Shown: one piece after another, positions 25,806 through 35,485 of the stretch
Layout of the letters: each line of letters opens with the position of its first letter
Numbering within the stretch: position 1 is the first letter of the stretch
NCBI GenBank assembly: GCA_944390735.1
Contig: CALXRL010000013.1
Coordinates: 1 to 60,298 of the forward strand
Direction: 5' to 3'
Length of the DNA: 60,298 nucleotides
Source of the DNA: an uncultured Victivallales bacterium
GTDB lineage: Bacteria > Verrucomicrobiota > Lentisphaeria > Victivallales > UBA1829
Notes under the pieces: model-generated
Database searches by the model: none
The model's input: only the letters and a program-made list of their open reading frames with translations
Told to the model about the DNA's origin: nothing
Program-made: the position numbers and the translations under genes

Positions 25806-26072
25806 TCAAAGCGGACAATCCAGCAGTTTTCCGAGCCCCCAGCGGATCAGAAATCCGATGAATCCGGCGGAAAAGAGCCAGAAATAGAATTCAAATGTTG
25901 CAAAGAAATCCTCTCCCTGCTCCCCCTTGATCTGACTCCACCATCCGGGTTGCAGGAGATACCGGATCGTTTCCGAAAACGATCCGTGCGAATAAAACAG
26001 GGGAAAGAGCAGAATCAGAGCGAACACGCCTCCGAAAATGGAAACGACATTCAGAAGAGTGGCAAGATCCAT
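25806..26072 (-). CDS. Small membrane protein of unknown function
   Basis: An 88-aa protein with two predicted membrane helices: residues 3-25 (LLNVVSIFGGVFALILLFPLF) and about 60-80 (FYFWLFSAGFIGFLIRWGLG). A short loop lies between them (QPGWWSQIKGEQGED). ATG 26072 has AAAGGAACC about 7 bp upstream; a longer frame to 26144 reaches into acpS and is less likely. It is the last gene of the purT operon, 28 bp after acpS. I do not recognise the family. Confidence 0.65.
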   Translation of the reverse strand: MDLATLLNVVSIFGGVFALILLFPLFYSHGSFSETIRYLLQPGWWSQIKGEQGEDFFATFEFYFWLFSAGFIGFLIRWGLGKLLDCPL

Positions 26073-26100
26073 CCGTTCGGTTCCTTTCTTTCCGGAAAAA

Positions 26101-26478
26101 CTACCGTTCGGCCACGGCCGTCGCAACCGCGTGACCGCGCTCATGACTGATGCTGATGAAAATCCGGGCGATTCCGTTGGATTTCATGGTCTGCAATCCG
26201 GCTCCGGAGAGATGCACCGTCGGCGCGCCGTTCTCATCCGGCACGATTTCGATGTCCCGCCATGCGCAGCGCGCCCCCAGTCCGCAGCCGAGCGATTTGG
26301 CAACCGACTCCTTTGCCGCCCATCGTCCGGCGATGTATGAGATCCGGTCGCCGCGCCGCGCCGCCTCGGCAATTTCGCTCTCCGTGAGGATATATTCCGT
26401 AAAGCGCTCCCCGTGACGGGCAATCACTTTGGCGATCCGGTCGATTTCCACAATGTCCGTTCCAATGCCGAAAATCAT
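26101..26478 (-). CDS. acpS: Holo-[acyl-carrier-protein] synthase
   Basis: This 125-aa enzyme moves 4'-phosphopantetheine from CoA to the Ser of acyl carrier protein in the cytosol. The family motifs are intact: FGIGTDIVEIDRI (Mg-binding Asp), the block RISYIAGRWAAKESVAKSLG (catalytic Glu and Lys) and ISISHERGHAVATAVAE. Length is standard. Its ATG overlaps the radC stop (ATGA), so translation is coupled. Confidence 0.96.
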   Translation of the reverse strand: MIFGIGTDIVEIDRIAKVIARHGERFTEYILTESEIAEAARRGDRISYIAGRWAAKESVAKSLGCGLGARCAWRDIEIVPDENGAPTVHLSGAGLQTMKSNGIARIFISISHERGHAVATAVAER

Positions 26479-27452
26479 GAGTTCTCTCCCTCGCCGACTT
26501 TTCCTCGCGGAATGTTTTTCCGGGGAAGATTGCGCACTTCGCTGATCTGGAAATCGCGGTTTCTGGTCAGGGGTTTCACATGACGCGGTCCGTTTCCGCG
26601 ATCCAGCTCCCGAAGCGCCGCCAGACGCGCCAGTTCCACAAACGCATCGGCGCTCTTTTCCTGAACGCTCTCCTTCGGTTTCGGTTTTGCGGAGGGAGTC
26701 TGCTTCGTCGTCTCCTCCTGTTCCGCCGCGCGCATCATCATCGGCGGAGGCGTTCCGATGGAGACCTGCCGCTCCGCCTCAATGCTGTAACAGGCGTTGC
26801 GCGTGACAATCAGGTGATCGACCACATCAATGCGCATGGCGTCCGCGGCGACCTTGATCGCGCTTGTCAGCGCCAGATCCGCGGGGGAAGGCTTCGCCGT
26901 TCCGCTGGGATGATTGTGAATCAGGACAATTCCGCGGGCGGACATGTTCAAGGCGCGCTCCATCAGCTTCCGGGGATGGATGAACAGCTGATCGACCGTT
27001 CCTTCCACCAGGATCTCGGAGCCCAGAATTTCGTTCCGGGTGTTCAGATAGATCACCATGAAGACCTCGTTCTTGAGTCCGGCGAGCTTCATTTTTGCAT
27101 ATTTCAGCACATCCTCCGACGATTCCACGATCTCCTTGTCCGCGATTTTCTCATAGAGGTAATCGGAGCAGAGTCCCTTGAGCAGCCGCAGAAGAATGAA
27201 GGCGCTTCGGCCGATGCCCCGGATCTCCATCAGTTCCTCCTCCGTTGCATCCAGAATGCGGGAGAGGCCTCCGAATTTGGCGAGCATCTCCTTGGCGATC
27301 GGCTTCACATCACGCCGCGCGATCACGAAAGTCAGCAGCAGTTCCAGTTTTTCATAATCGAGCATTCCGTCGTGACCGGCCTTGAGATATTTTGCGCGAA
27401 GGCGCTCCCGGTGACCGTCCATGGGACTGAGATTGAGTTTTTTCTCGTTCAT
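26475..27452 (-). CDS. radC: RadC/JAB (JAMM) domain protein
   Basis: This 325-aa protein has an N-terminal helix-hairpin-helix region (ELMEIRGIGRSAFILLRLL, about residues 75-95), then the RadC JAB/JAMM fold with GSEILVEGTV and the metal motif HNHPSGTAKPSPAD. The last ~90 residues are a low-complexity, Lys/Pro-rich tail that typical RadC (~225 aa) lacks. ATG 27452 overlaps the upstream methyltransferase stop (ATGA) with GGGAG upstream. Despite its historic name, the molecular role of RadC is not settled; a DNA- or nucleotide-related metalloenzyme is likely. Confidence 0.9.
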   Translation of the reverse strand: MNEKKLNLSPMDGHRERLRAKYLKAGHDGMLDYEKLELLLTFVIARRDVKPIAKEMLAKFGGLSRILDATEEELMEIRGIGRSAFILLRLLKGLCSDYLYEKIADKEIVESSEDVLKYAKMKLAGLKNEVFMVIYLNTRNEILGSEILVEGTVDQLFIHPRKLMERALNMSARGIVLIHNHPSGTAKPSPADLALTSAIKVAADAMRIDVVDHLIVTRNACYSIEAERQVSIGTPPPMMMRAAEQEETTKQTPSAKPKPKESVQEKSADAFVELARLAALRELDRGNGPRHVKPLTRNRDFQISEVRNLPRKNIPRGKVGEGENS

Positions 27453-28669
27453 CCGGCTGTGCTCCCGGTTCCGCGCTTCAGAAGAGTCAGGGATTCGAAA
27501 TGCGACGTGGAGGGAAACAGATCGAAGAGCCGGGAGGAGACCACCCGCCATCCGCCCGAACCGAGCCGGACCAGATCGCGCGCCAGCGTATCCGGCGCAC
27601 ACGAAACATAGACCATCCACTGCAGCGGACTTGCATTCAGCGCCTCCAGCAGCGAGCCCTCCACCCCTCCGCGCGGCGGATCCACCAGCAGAAGCGTCCG
27701 ATGATCCGTGTTCAGCGGAAGCTGTCCGGGAGACCGGGCCGCATCCCCGGAAATAAACTTCCCGTGCGGAAGATTGTGCTCCCGAAGATTCAGCTGCGCG
27801 GCGGCAATGGCATCCGCATCCAGTTCCACCCCGTAAACCTTTTCGATCCCGGCCTCCGCCGCCAGCACCGAAAAAACACCGCAGCCGCAGTAGAGCTCGA
27901 TGAAAAGTTCCGGGGCGCACTCCTTTGCAATCTTCAGAAACTCCGCCGAGAGCGCCGACATCATCGCCGTATTGATTTGAAAAAAGGAACGGGGCGGCAC
28001 ATGAAAGTCTCCATAGGGCGGAATGCTGTCCAGCAGGAAGCGGGGACATTTCTCCTGTTCCAGCAGCAGAGCTCCGTCATGCGGCGTGAAACGGAAGGTC
28101 AGGCGGGAGCGTCCCTCCGGCAGAGATTCCCGGAATTCAGGCGAAGTGAGCGTCCGGCGCATCCGGCGGGAAAGTTCCGGACGAGCCAGCAGACAATCCC
28201 GCAGATCCAGCACCGTCCGGTTGTCCTCCTGCAGATAACCGGTTTTCACTTCCCGCCCGTGTTTTTCGACGGTCAGACGGATCTTGTTCCGCCACCCGGT
28301 CCGCTGAGCGGCGCCGACCGGCGGAAGGATCCGATCCTCCGCCACGATCCCGCTCTGAATGAGAAAGCGCTCGAACTGCCGCTGCTTCCACGCAAGCTCC
28401 ACAGGATACGCCACATGCGCATAGGCACAACCGGGACAGAGACCGCTTGCGGCATGAGGACAGACCGGCGCGGTCCGATCCGGCGAAGGCGTCAGAATCT
28501 CCGCGATTTCCGCTGTTGCATAGGATTTTTTCTCCCGGTCGATCACCACCCGCAGCCGATCCCCCGGAACGCCGCCGCGGATAAAGCAGCGTTTTCCGGA
28601 CGGCAGTGTCGCCACGGCTCTTCCCCCGTATGCGAACGCATCGGGTTCCACGATTACTTCTGAGGACAT
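27449..28669 (-). CDS. TrmA/RlmD-family rRNA (uracil-C5) methyltransferase
   Basis: This 406-aa cytosolic SAM methyltransferase makes m5U, most likely in 23S rRNA. The order is an N-terminal TRAM-like beta-barrel (residues 1-60, DRLRVVIDREKKSYATAEI), an Fe-S cysteine cluster (CPHAASGLCPGCAY), then the catalytic domain: FFQINTAMM, LFIELYCGCGVFSVLAAE (SAM motif), LVDPPRGGVE and the nucleophile loop VYVSCAPDTLARDL. I chose ATG 28669 (AGGAAAAG upstream) over the TTG at 28702 that overlaps the previous stop. RlmD and RlmCD cannot be told apart here. Confidence 0.9.
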   Translation of the reverse strand: MSSEVIVEPDAFAYGGRAVATLPSGKRCFIRGGVPGDRLRVVIDREKKSYATAEIAEILTPSPDRTAPVCPHAASGLCPGCAYAHVAYPVELAWKQRQFERFLIQSGIVAEDRILPPVGAAQRTGWRNKIRLTVEKHGREVKTGYLQEDNRTVLDLRDCLLARPELSRRMRRTLTSPEFRESLPEGRSRLTFRFTPHDGALLLEQEKCPRFLLDSIPPYGDFHVPPRSFFQINTAMMSALSAEFLKIAKECAPELFIELYCGCGVFSVLAAEAGIEKVYGVELDADAIAAAQLNLREHNLPHGKFISGDAARSPGQLPLNTDHRTLLLVDPPRGGVEGSLLEALNASPLQWMVYVSCAPDTLARDLVRLGSGGWRVVSSRLFDLFPSTSHFESLTLLKRGTGSTAG

Positions 28670-28698
28670 ATTTCTGTTTCTTTTCCTGTTTGAAATGC

Positions 28699-29925
28699 TC
28701 AACGCATTCCCGATTCCACAATCATCGTCTTCCGCCAGCGCTTGCGGATGCTCCGCAGGGAGTAAACCGCTCCGCGGGAATCCAGCACGATCACCTCGCC
28801 GGGAGAGGGACCGCAGAAGAGCGCCAGCGTTTTGCCGGATGTCGCCGGACGCAGATTCTTCGGATCACAGTACGAGACCTCCTCAAAGGTCCCCGGATCC
28901 AGCCGGCTCAGACGGTTCCGGAGCAGACGTCCATGAAAAAAAGAGTGGTCCTTCGGATTGCAGACGATCTCTCCGGTGGAGTCATCCGCCACCTCCTTGA
29001 TTCCGCCGGTCATCACCAGATAGACCTTCGCTTTCCCGAAATCCGAGGCGGAAGAGCAGTACACAAGCGACCCGTCCGCACTCCCCTGAACCATGCGGAA
29101 AAGACGGGTCCCCGCAGGAAGAGCCACCCGGCGAACCTCCCGGAAATTCTTCGTCTCCAGAAAACGGACCGCGTCATCGGATGCCGCAATCAGCAGTTTT
29201 CCGTCCCCGGTGAATTCCAGACGGGGCTTCTTCCCGGTCCGGAACGATTTTTTCTCCGATCCGCCCGGCCGAAACGCCGTTCCCGTTCCATCCGCCGAAG
29301 CGGAAAGAATCCATCCTCCCCGCGCCACATACGATTCCGGGTTCTCCGCCGGCACGAAAGCACTCTCCGCTCCGTCCGACAAGCGGATCACCGCAAATCC
29401 GGAGGGCTGTGAAAGCACCTCCTGTTTCTCCGCAAAACAGACCGCGCTCATCGTTTCCGCATCCAGCGCAATCATGGAAAGTTTTCTGCCGATCTCAAAC
29501 ACCTGCAGGATCCGGCGCCCCTCCACATCCAGCACCAGCAGCCGGCCGCCGAAGGGCCCCTTCCCGACCGTTCCCGTCTCCTCCAGACAGACGAGCACGC
29601 TCCGGTCCGGCGCTTCGGCCACGCCGCGCAGCCGGAGCGATCCCGCGCCCGAAGAATCCCAGGCCGGCGTCCAGTGTATATCCTTCTGCGGCTCCCCAAG
29701 CCGGGAGGCCAGCGACGACGGCTTTTTCCGCGTCCCCTTCTTCTCCCCCGACGGCAGCCGTTCCTCGATGCGCAGATTGCTCCGATCCACCTGAATGACC
29801 GGAATCTTCCGCTGTTCTTCATGAGGGATCGTCACTTTCAGGGATCCGGTCTCCGCCGCATGTCCGAGCGCGCCGCTCAGCAGAGCGACGCAGCCCGCAA
29901 TCACCGGAACAATCCGCCAGATCAT
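28699..29925 (-). CDS. Exported beta-propeller-like protein of unknown function
   Basis: This 408-aa protein has a signal peptide (IVPVIAGCVALLSGALGHA) and a body of repeated short beta-strands with 'LLVLDVEGRRIL', 'GFAVIRLSDGAE', 'VRFLETKNFREVRRV' and 'VIVLDSRGAVYSL' units, as in WD40/YVTN-type propellers. The N-terminal 60 residues after the signal are Lys/Arg/Pro-rich. It lies inside a housekeeping operon between purT and an rRNA methylase. No catalytic motif is visible; a binding or scaffold role in the periplasm is a guess. Confidence 0.7.
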   Translation of the reverse strand: MIWRIVPVIAGCVALLSGALGHAAETGSLKVTIPHEEQRKIPVIQVDRSNLRIEERLPSGEKKGTRKKPSSLASRLGEPQKDIHWTPAWDSSGAGSLRLRGVAEAPDRSVLVCLEETGTVGKGPFGGRLLVLDVEGRRILQVFEIGRKLSMIALDAETMSAVCFAEKQEVLSQPSGFAVIRLSDGAESAFVPAENPESYVARGGWILSASADGTGTAFRPGGSEKKSFRTGKKPRLEFTGDGKLLIAASDDAVRFLETKNFREVRRVALPAGTRLFRMVQGSADGSLVYCSSASDFGKAKVYLVMTGGIKEVADDSTGEIVCNPKDHSFFHGRLLRNRLSRLDPGTFEEVSYCDPKNLRPATSGKTLALFCGPSPGEVIVLDSRGAVYSLRSIRKRWRKTMIVESGMR

Positions 29926-29963
29926 AATCGCCGCCTTTCCCGCCGCATGTTCCGCCGGAACGG

Positions 29964-31145
29964 TCAGAGTTTGACCGTCAGCGCATTGCGCATCCGTTCC
30001 ACCTTTGCCAGAGCCTTTTCCACGGACTCGTCCCTGGCCAGAAGAACCCCGAGCCGCCGATGACCGTTCAGCTCCCCTTTGCCGAAGATGCGGATGTTCG
30101 TATCCTTTTCGGCCAGCACATTTTCAAGATTTCCGAACGCGACATGATTGGAATGTCCGTCCACCACAATCGCCTTCGACGCGGAAGGACCGTGGAAGGC
30201 GATGTTCGGAATGGGCAGTCCGAGAATCGCCCGGGCGTGCAGAGCGAATTCGGAAAGGTCCTGGGAGATCAGCGTCACCATTCCCGTATCGTGGGGTCGC
30301 GGACTGATCTCGCTGAAGATCACCTCGTCCCCCTTGACAAACATCTCGACACCGAAGATGCCGCGTCCGCCGATGGCATCCGTGATCCGTCCCGCGATCT
30401 CCTGCGCCTTTGCCAGCGCCGCTTCGCTCATGGCCTGCGGCTGCCACGACTCCTGATAATCCCCGTTGACCTGATGATGTCCCACCGGTTTCAGGAAAGA
30501 GGTTCCGCCGATGTGCCGGACCGTCAGAAGCGTGATCTCGTAATCGAAATCGACGAATCCCTCCACAATGACCTTGCCCGCGCCGGCGCGTCCGCCTTCC
30601 TGCGCGGTTTTCCAGGAGGAGTCGATGTCCGCTTCCGTCCGGACAACGCTCTGTCCGTGACCGGAGGAGCTCATGACCGGCTTCACCACGCAGGGAATTC
30701 CGATCTCCTTCACCGCCTTGCGGTACTCCTCCTCGGTGGAGGCGAAGCGGTACGGCGAGGTCGGCAGACCGAGCTCCTCGGCAGCGAGACGGCGAATGCC
30801 CTCCCGGTTCATCGTCAGGAACGTGGCTCTTGCGTTCGGAATAACGTTCCATCCCTCCTGTTCCAGCTTCAGCAGTTCGGGCGTTGCAATCGCTTCGATT
30901 TCCGGGACGATCAGATCCGGCTTTTCGGCTTCGACGAGTCTGCGCAGCGCCATGGGATCCAGCATATTGATGGTATAGCTCCGATGCGCGACCTGCATCG
31001 CGGGAGCATTCTCATATCGATCCACGGCAACGACTTCCACTCCGAGCCGTTGCAGTTCAATTGTGACTTCCTTCCCCAGTTCCCCGGAGCCCAACAGCAT
31101 TACCTTGATTGCGCTGGCGGTCAGCGCCGTTCCCAATTCAGCCAT
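29964..31145 (-). CDS. purT: Formate-dependent phosphoribosylglycinamide formyltransferase
   Basis: This 393-aa ATP-grasp enzyme makes formyl-GAR from GAR, formate and ATP, step 3 of purine synthesis. The match to PurT is full length: [14 protein letters not shown] at the N-terminus, [12 protein letters not shown], the ATP-grasp core [66 protein letters not shown] and the C-terminal [12 protein letters not shown] strong GAGGAGG stands before ATG. It is the first gene of a six-gene operon down to 25806. The promoter is TTGAAA-17-TATATT at 31186-31214. Confidence 0.97.
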   Translation of the reverse strand: MAELGTALTASAIKVMLLGSGELGKEVTIELQRLGVEVVAVDRYENAPAMQVAHRSYTINMLDPMALRRLVEAEKPDLIVPEIEAIATPELLKLEQEGWNVIPNARATFLTMNREGIRRLAAEELGLPTSPYRFASTEEEYRKAVKEIGIPCVVKPVMSSSGHGQSVVRTEADIDSSWKTAQEGGRAGAGKVIVEGFVDFDYEITLLTVRHIGGTSFLKPVGHHQVNGDYQESWQPQAMSEAALAKAQEIAGRITDAIGGRGIFGVEMFVKGDEVIFSEISPRPHDTGMVTLISQDLSEFALHARAILGLPIPNIAFHGPSASKAIVVDGHSNHVAFGNLENVLAEKDTNIRIFGKGELNGHRRLGVLLARDESVEKALAKVERMRNALTVKL

Positions 31146-31185
31146 TCCAAACCTCCTCTGCGTCTAGAAAAAATCGGTTGCGATG

Positions 31186-31214
31186 AATATAAGGATTTGA
31201 TCCGTTTTTTTCAA
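31186..31214 (-). promoter_or_regulatory. Promoter of the purT operon
   Basis: On the minus strand TTGAAA (31214-31209) and TATATT (31191-31186) are separated by 17 bp, about 40 bp before the purT ATG. Confidence 0.6.
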
Positions 31215-31350
31215 GCGGAAAAGAGAAAAAACCCCGTGATTTCCCTCGTTCCCTTTCCTGCGCGGATCCGTCCCGGAGAGGAAAAGCGCCGCGTTCCCGC
31301 GCCGGCAGGGGCCGGAAGCGACTTTTTCCGGAACAATCCCGCGGCGGGAT

Positions 31351-31379
31351 TTGCTTTTCTCCGGTTTCCGTGTTATAAT
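31351..31379 (+). promoter_or_regulatory. Promoter of the 31411 gene
   Basis: TTGCTT (31351-31356) and TATAAT (31374-31379) are 17 bp apart. The RBS CAGGAGGTG and ATG 31411 follow. Confidence 0.7.
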
Positions 31380-31410
31380 GGCTTGATGCCATCTTCAGGA
31401 GGTGTAATTC

Positions 31411-32598
31411 ATGATACGCTGTGCTCTCTTTCTCTTGCTGCTTCCGGGACTCCTGCTCGCGGGAAAACTGGAGGAGTTCGCCGATGATGTGGAATATCTG
31501 GACAAATCCTATCAGGAAGTGGAAAAGCTGCCCACCTCCTCGGCCTATAAAACGGAATACCGGAAACGGATTGTCGGGGCCCGCAACCGGGCCTATGAAC
31601 TTCAGCGGGCGATCGAAAAGCTCGGAATTCCCAAAACCTCGCTGGATTCGACGCTGAACAAAATGATCAGCTGCATGGACATCGACGGCGTCACCAAACG
31701 CGGCGTCTCGACCCAGGCGGGCGACCGCACCGGCTATGCCAACGACCTTCGGCGTCAGATCTCCTATCTTCAGGAACTCAACTACTCCTTTGAATCCAAC
31801 ACCTTTGAGGATCCCTATCCGGAATCCGACACCTACGAGGCCGTTCACCGCTTCGAATCCCTCCTGAAATCCGCCTTCCGGATCACACAGGGGAAAGGCT
31901 ATGTGAACGAAGGGGTCCGGAAGAAATATGACGAGATCTTCCGCGATCTCCAGACCCTTGGAAAAACCATCAGCATGCAGGTTCAGAAACGGCAGCTGAA
32001 ACTTCCGAAGGGATTCCAGCTGACGGGCAATCTGGAGGCGTTCCAGACCTCGGCGGAAAAAGTGCTCTCCGTCCGGAACCGCAGGGAGGCGTCAAACAGC
32101 AGAAAACTCCGGCGACTGGTCGGGGAGAAAAACTACAAGGAAGCGATGAATACCGTGAAATACGCGGCGGAACGACTGGAAAATGAAATCAATTTCCTGA
32201 AACGCAGCAATTTTGAACTGCGAGTGCGGAAAACCAATCTTCTGCCCGTCTCCAGCCGCGCGGTTCCTTCCGCGGACGAAATTACGGAACAGCCGGACCG
32301 CCTCTCCTTTTCCGAACTCTGGAAGAAGTATTCCGCAGCCAAGGAGAAGGTGTTCCGCTCGGAAAGCAAACTCCGCGGCGTCTCGGACACCTTTTACGAC
32401 AACTACCGGAAACTGCTGACCGATTCCCAGCAGAAGGAACTGGATGCGCTCCGGGAAAAATTCCTCCGGGAAGAGCTCTCCCCGGAGCTGGCACGCAGCA
32501 TGGCGGTCAAAACCATGCACACAAAATACAGATTCAGCCGGAAGGAGTTCACCGCTCCCCTCCTGGCGGACATTCTCAAGAAAAACGGACTATTATAA
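31411..32598 (+). CDS. Exported alpha-helical protein of unknown function
   Basis: This 395-aa protein has a clear signal peptide (MIRCALFLLLLPGLLLAG) and then an almost entirely helical, charged sequence with heptad-like stretches (residues 20-80, 155-185, 225-265 and 300-360). It has few Cys, Trp or other catalytic-looking residues. The RBS CAGGAGGTG is strong and it has its own promoter; the LOG-family gene starts 12 bp after the stop, so both are co-transcribed. I do not recognise the family. A periplasmic coiled-coil or structural role is possible. Confidence 0.7.
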   Translation: MIRCALFLLLLPGLLLAGKLEEFADDVEYLDKSYQEVEKLPTSSAYKTEYRKRIVGARNRAYELQRAIEKLGIPKTSLDSTLNKMISCMDIDGVTKRGVSTQAGDRTGYANDLRRQISYLQELNYSFESNTFEDPYPESDTYEAVHRFESLLKSAFRITQGKGYVNEGVRKKYDEIFRDLQTLGKTISMQVQKRQLKLPKGFQLTGNLEAFQTSAEKVLSVRNRREASNSRKLRRLVGEKNYKEAMNTVKYAAERLENEINFLKRSNFELRVRKTNLLPVSSRAVPSADEITEQPDRLSFSELWKKYSAAKEKVFRSESKLRGVSDTFYDNYRKLLTDSQQKELDALREKFLREELSPELARSMAVKTMHTKYRFSRKEFTAPLLADILKKNGLL

Positions 32599-32610
32599 GG
32601 AGCCGGCCTC

Positions 32611-33324
32611 ATGACAAACCGCAATACAACCCAGGAGCCCCCGCTCATCGGGCCCATCTGCTCGTTTCCGGATTACACCCGGGAAGAACCCTGGAGAATC
32701 TTCCGCATCATGGCGGAACTTGTCGATTCCTTTGAAACCATGTCGAAACAGGGACCGCTGGTCACGATTTTCGGCTCGGCGCGAACCACGCCGGAAAATG
32801 TTCATTACCAGTCCGCGCGGAAGCTCGGCAACCTCCTTGCGGAAGCCGGATACGGCGTCCTCACCGGGGGAGGACCGGGAATCATGCAGGCGGGCAACGA
32901 GGGGGCGTTCGAAAAAAACGGGATCTCCGTCGGACTCAACATCACCCTGCCGATGGAACAGCATCCGAACCAATTTCAGACGACCAGTCTTGATTTCCGC
33001 TATTTCTTCATCCGGAAAGTCTGCTTTCTGAAATATTCGGTGGCGATCGTCGTCTATCCGGGCGGATTCGGAACCTTCGACGAGTTCAGCGAGGCGCTGA
33101 CCCTGATGCAGACCAACAAGATCCGCCGCGTTCCGCTGGTGGTGGTCGGCCGGAAATTCTGGGAACCGCTGCTGGAGTGGTTCCGCGGCACTCTCGTCCG
33201 GGAGGGAATGATTCACGAGGAGGATCTTAACATCTTCAAAGTGGTGGATACCGCCGAAGAGGCCTTTCACTTCATCAAGAAGTGTCACAGCCGCGGAATC
33301 AGCACCACCGTGATGGACGACTGA
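32611..33324 (+). CDS. LOG family protein (TIGR00730-type Rossmann fold)
   Basis: This 237-aa cytosolic protein of the 'lysine decarboxylase-like' LOG family hydrolyses nucleoside 5'-monophosphates to base and ribose-5-phosphate (nucleotide phosphoribohydrolase). It shows VTIFGSARTTPEN, LTGGGPGIMQAGNEGA (phosphate binding), then YPGGFGTFDEFSEALTLMQT, the family's PGGxGTxxE catalytic motif with Arg (FFIRKVCF) ahead of it. The fit is to the longer bacterial PpnN-related or group II proteins. It is co-transcribed with the exported protein upstream. Confidence 0.88.
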   Translation: MTNRNTTQEPPLIGPICSFPDYTREEPWRIFRIMAELVDSFETMSKQGPLVTIFGSARTTPENVHYQSARKLGNLLAEAGYGVLTGGGPGIMQAGNEGAFEKNGISVGLNITLPMEQHPNQFQTTSLDFRYFFIRKVCFLKYSVAIVVYPGGFGTFDEFSEALTLMQTNKIRRVPLVVVGRKFWEPLLEWFRGTLVREGMIHEEDLNIFKVVDTAEEAFHFIKKCHSRGISTTVMDD

Positions 33325-33428
33325 TGTATTCCGCTCCGGAGAGACGGCGTCCTTCCCGCACCTCCGCCGACAGGCGCCGCACTCCGCAAACATTGAACCC
33401 AATCGGATTCTGAATCAAGAGGATTTTC

Positions 33429-35231
33429 ATGCATCTTCTTCTCTGCATTTTCTGTTTTCTTGCCGGCGGAGCCGCCGGTTTTCTCATTCTCTGGGGCAGT
33501 CTGACCCGGAAAAAGGTGGAACTTCAGGCCATGAGCGCCCGTCTCGGCGAAAACGACCGGCTGAAATCGGAGGCGGAAGCCGGACGGATCGCAGCCGCCA
33601 AGGCCGCCGCCACTCTGGAAGCGCAGGAACGGCAGGCCCTTCAGGAACGTCAGATGGTCCAGGAGGCGCATCGGACCGAACTTCAGAATCTGCAGGAGCA
33701 TCATGAAAAAGAGCTCCAAAATCTCCGGGAGCGCTTTCAGGAGGAACTGGCAGGCAAACTGAAGGTCGGAGAGGAGCAGAGACTCGCCCGGGAAAAGATC
33801 TTTGAAACCGAACGGAAGGCCCTTCAGGATACGATCGCTCATCTGGAACAAAGCTCCCGGGAGGACCGGGACGAGCTGGAGAAAAATCATGAAAAGGAGC
33901 TCCAAAATCTTCAGGAACGCTTCCGCAATGAGCTCTCCGACAAACTGAAAATCGGCGAGGAGCAGAAACTCGCCCAGGCCGCCGCCTTTGAAACCGAACG
34001 GAAAGCCATGGGAGAGGCCTTCGAACGCCTGGAACAGCAGTCCCGGGAAACCAAATCCGAAATGGAAAAAAACTGGCAGACCAAAATCAATCTTCTCAAG
34101 GAGGAATTCAAAACGCTTTCCGCGCAGATTCTGAAGGAGAAGTCCGGAGACCTCGCCGCGGCCAATCAGACCCAGCTTTCCGCCCTGCTGAAACCGCTTC
34201 AGGAAAAACTCGGAGATTTCAAGACGGCGGTCGATCAGGCAAAGGAAAAAGGGATCTCCCTGAACTCCGAACTCAAGGAGCAGATTTCGCATCTTCTCAC
34301 AGCCGCGAAACGCATCGGCGACGACGCCAACAATCTGGCCTCCGCCCTCAAGGGCAACAACAAAACCCAGGGGAACTGGGGCGAAATGATCCTGGAGGAG
34401 ATCCTTGCAAATTCCGGTCTGAAAAAGGGAGTTCATTACGAAAGCCAGGTGACGCTCCGCAACGAGGAGGGCTCCCTGATTCAGCACGAGGAGAGCAACC
34501 GCTTCCTGCGCCCCGACGTGATCGTTCACTATCCCGACGGAAAAGACGTCATCATCGACAGCAAAGTCAGCCTCAGCGCCTACACCGATTACATGAACGC
34601 CGAAACCGACGAGGAACGCAAAAACGCCCTCGCCCGTCACAACCGCAGCATCCGCAGCCATGTGGAGGAGCTGGTCCGGAAGAACTACTCCTCCTATCTC
34701 CGGAAAGCGCAGCATGAAACGGTCGATTTTGTCATCATGTTCATCCCGAACGAAGCCTCGCATCAGCTGGCCATGATTCAGGATCCGGGACTCTGGCGAT
34801 GGGCGTTTGAACGCAAGGTCATGATTGTCAGTCCGGTGAACCTCATGGCTCTTCTGCAGTTAATTCAGATCGCCTGGACGCGCGCCGATCAGGAACGCAA
34901 CCAGCAGAAAATCCTCGACACGGCCTCCTCTCTTCTGGATCGTCTCTACGCGTTTTACGAGCAGTTCGACGAGGTCGGGAAAAAACTGGACAGCGCCCGC
35001 GACGCCTATCAGAAATCGCTTGACAAACTCAAGGGAGGAAACGGGAAACACAGTGTGGTTCTCTCCGGAGAACAGCTGAAGCGCCTCGGCGTCAAAATGA
35101 AACGGGTCCGGCCCCTTCCCGCCCGTTATCAGGACAATGAAGTGCTTCAGCTGGAAGAAGAATCTTCCTCCACCCCGGCCGGGAGCGGCGGTCCGCAGAC
35201 TCCCGACACGGCTCTGCCTCCTGCCGGCTGA
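33429..35231 (+). CDS. rmuC: DNA recombination protein RmuC
   Basis: This 600-aa protein has an N-terminal membrane anchor (residues 3-24), a very long coiled coil (30-270) and the RmuC nuclease-like domain (about 330-530), with TQGNWGEMILEEIL, RPDVIVHYPDGKDVIIDSKVSL (PD-(D/E)XK-like) and VDFVIMFIPNEAS. It is known to limit inversions and rearrangements. The coiled coil contains an exact in-frame tandem duplication: residues 92-153 and 154-215 both begin HEKELQNL and share FETERKA and EQ-SRE blocks. The C-terminus is Ser/Pro-rich and the protein is longer than the usual ~480. Confidence 0.92.
   Translation: MHLLLCIFCFLAGGAAGFLILWGSLTRKKVELQAMSARLGENDRLKSEAEAGRIAAAKAAATLEAQERQALQERQMVQEAHRTELQNLQEHHEKELQNLRERFQEELAGKLKVGEEQRLAREKIFETERKALQDTIAHLEQSSREDRDELEKNHEKELQNLQERFRNELSDKLKIGEEQKLAQAAAFETERKAMGEAFERLEQQSRETKSEMEKNWQTKINLLKEEFKTLSAQILKEKSGDLAAANQTQLSALLKPLQEKLGDFKTAVDQAKEKGISLNSELKEQISHLLTAAKRIGDDANNLASALKGNNKTQGNWGEMILEEILANSGLKKGVHYESQVTLRNEEGSLIQHEESNRFLRPDVIVHYPDGKDVIIDSKVSLSAYTDYMNAETDEERKNALARHNRSIRSHVEELVRKNYSSYLRKAQHETVDFVIMFIPNEASHQLAMIQDPGLWRWAFERKVMIVSPVNLMALLQLIQIAWTRADQERNQQKILDTASSLLDRLYAFYEQFDEVGKKLDSARDAYQKSLDKLKGGNGKHSVVLSGEQLKRLGVKMKRVRPLPARYQDNEVLQLEEESSSTPAGSGGPQTPDTALPPAG
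33702..34073 (+). repeat. Tandem 186-bp in-frame duplication within rmuC
   Basis: Two consecutive 62-codon units (33702-33887 and 33888-34073) encode closely similar coiled-coil segments, both starting HEKELQNL. Because 62 residues are not a whole number of heptads, each copy shifts the heptad register unless a stutter absorbs it. Confidence 0.8.
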
Positions 35232-35485
35232 TTGCTTCTCGTTCCGCGCCCTCCTCTCCCGATCGCGGAAAAGAGGGCGGAAGCTCCCGCGGACAAAGAG
35301 GCAGATGCACTCCTCCGACTCGCCGGATCCGGCGGATCCCCTGTGTTTTTCCCGGATTTTCCCTTCCTGAAATTTGTAATTGAAAAAAGCGATATTATCT
35401 TAATTCTCCGCGACGGCCCGTGGCGGACCGCCGCATTCACCCCCCGCAAGGGAAACTCAAGTTTGCAGAAGGATAAGCAGAAAAA

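Noticed and set aside
30060..31487. A 475-codon open frame on the + strand
   Set aside because: Antisense to purT, which is a full-length match to its family.
33702..34073. Possible CRISPR or satellite repeat
   Set aside because: There are only two long adjacent units inside a coding sequence and no spacers. It is an in-frame protein duplication.
33285..34763. A 492-codon Phe/Leu-rich frame on the - strand
   Set aside because: The apparent hydrophobic repeats are the antisense of the Glu/Lys-rich RmuC coiled coil.
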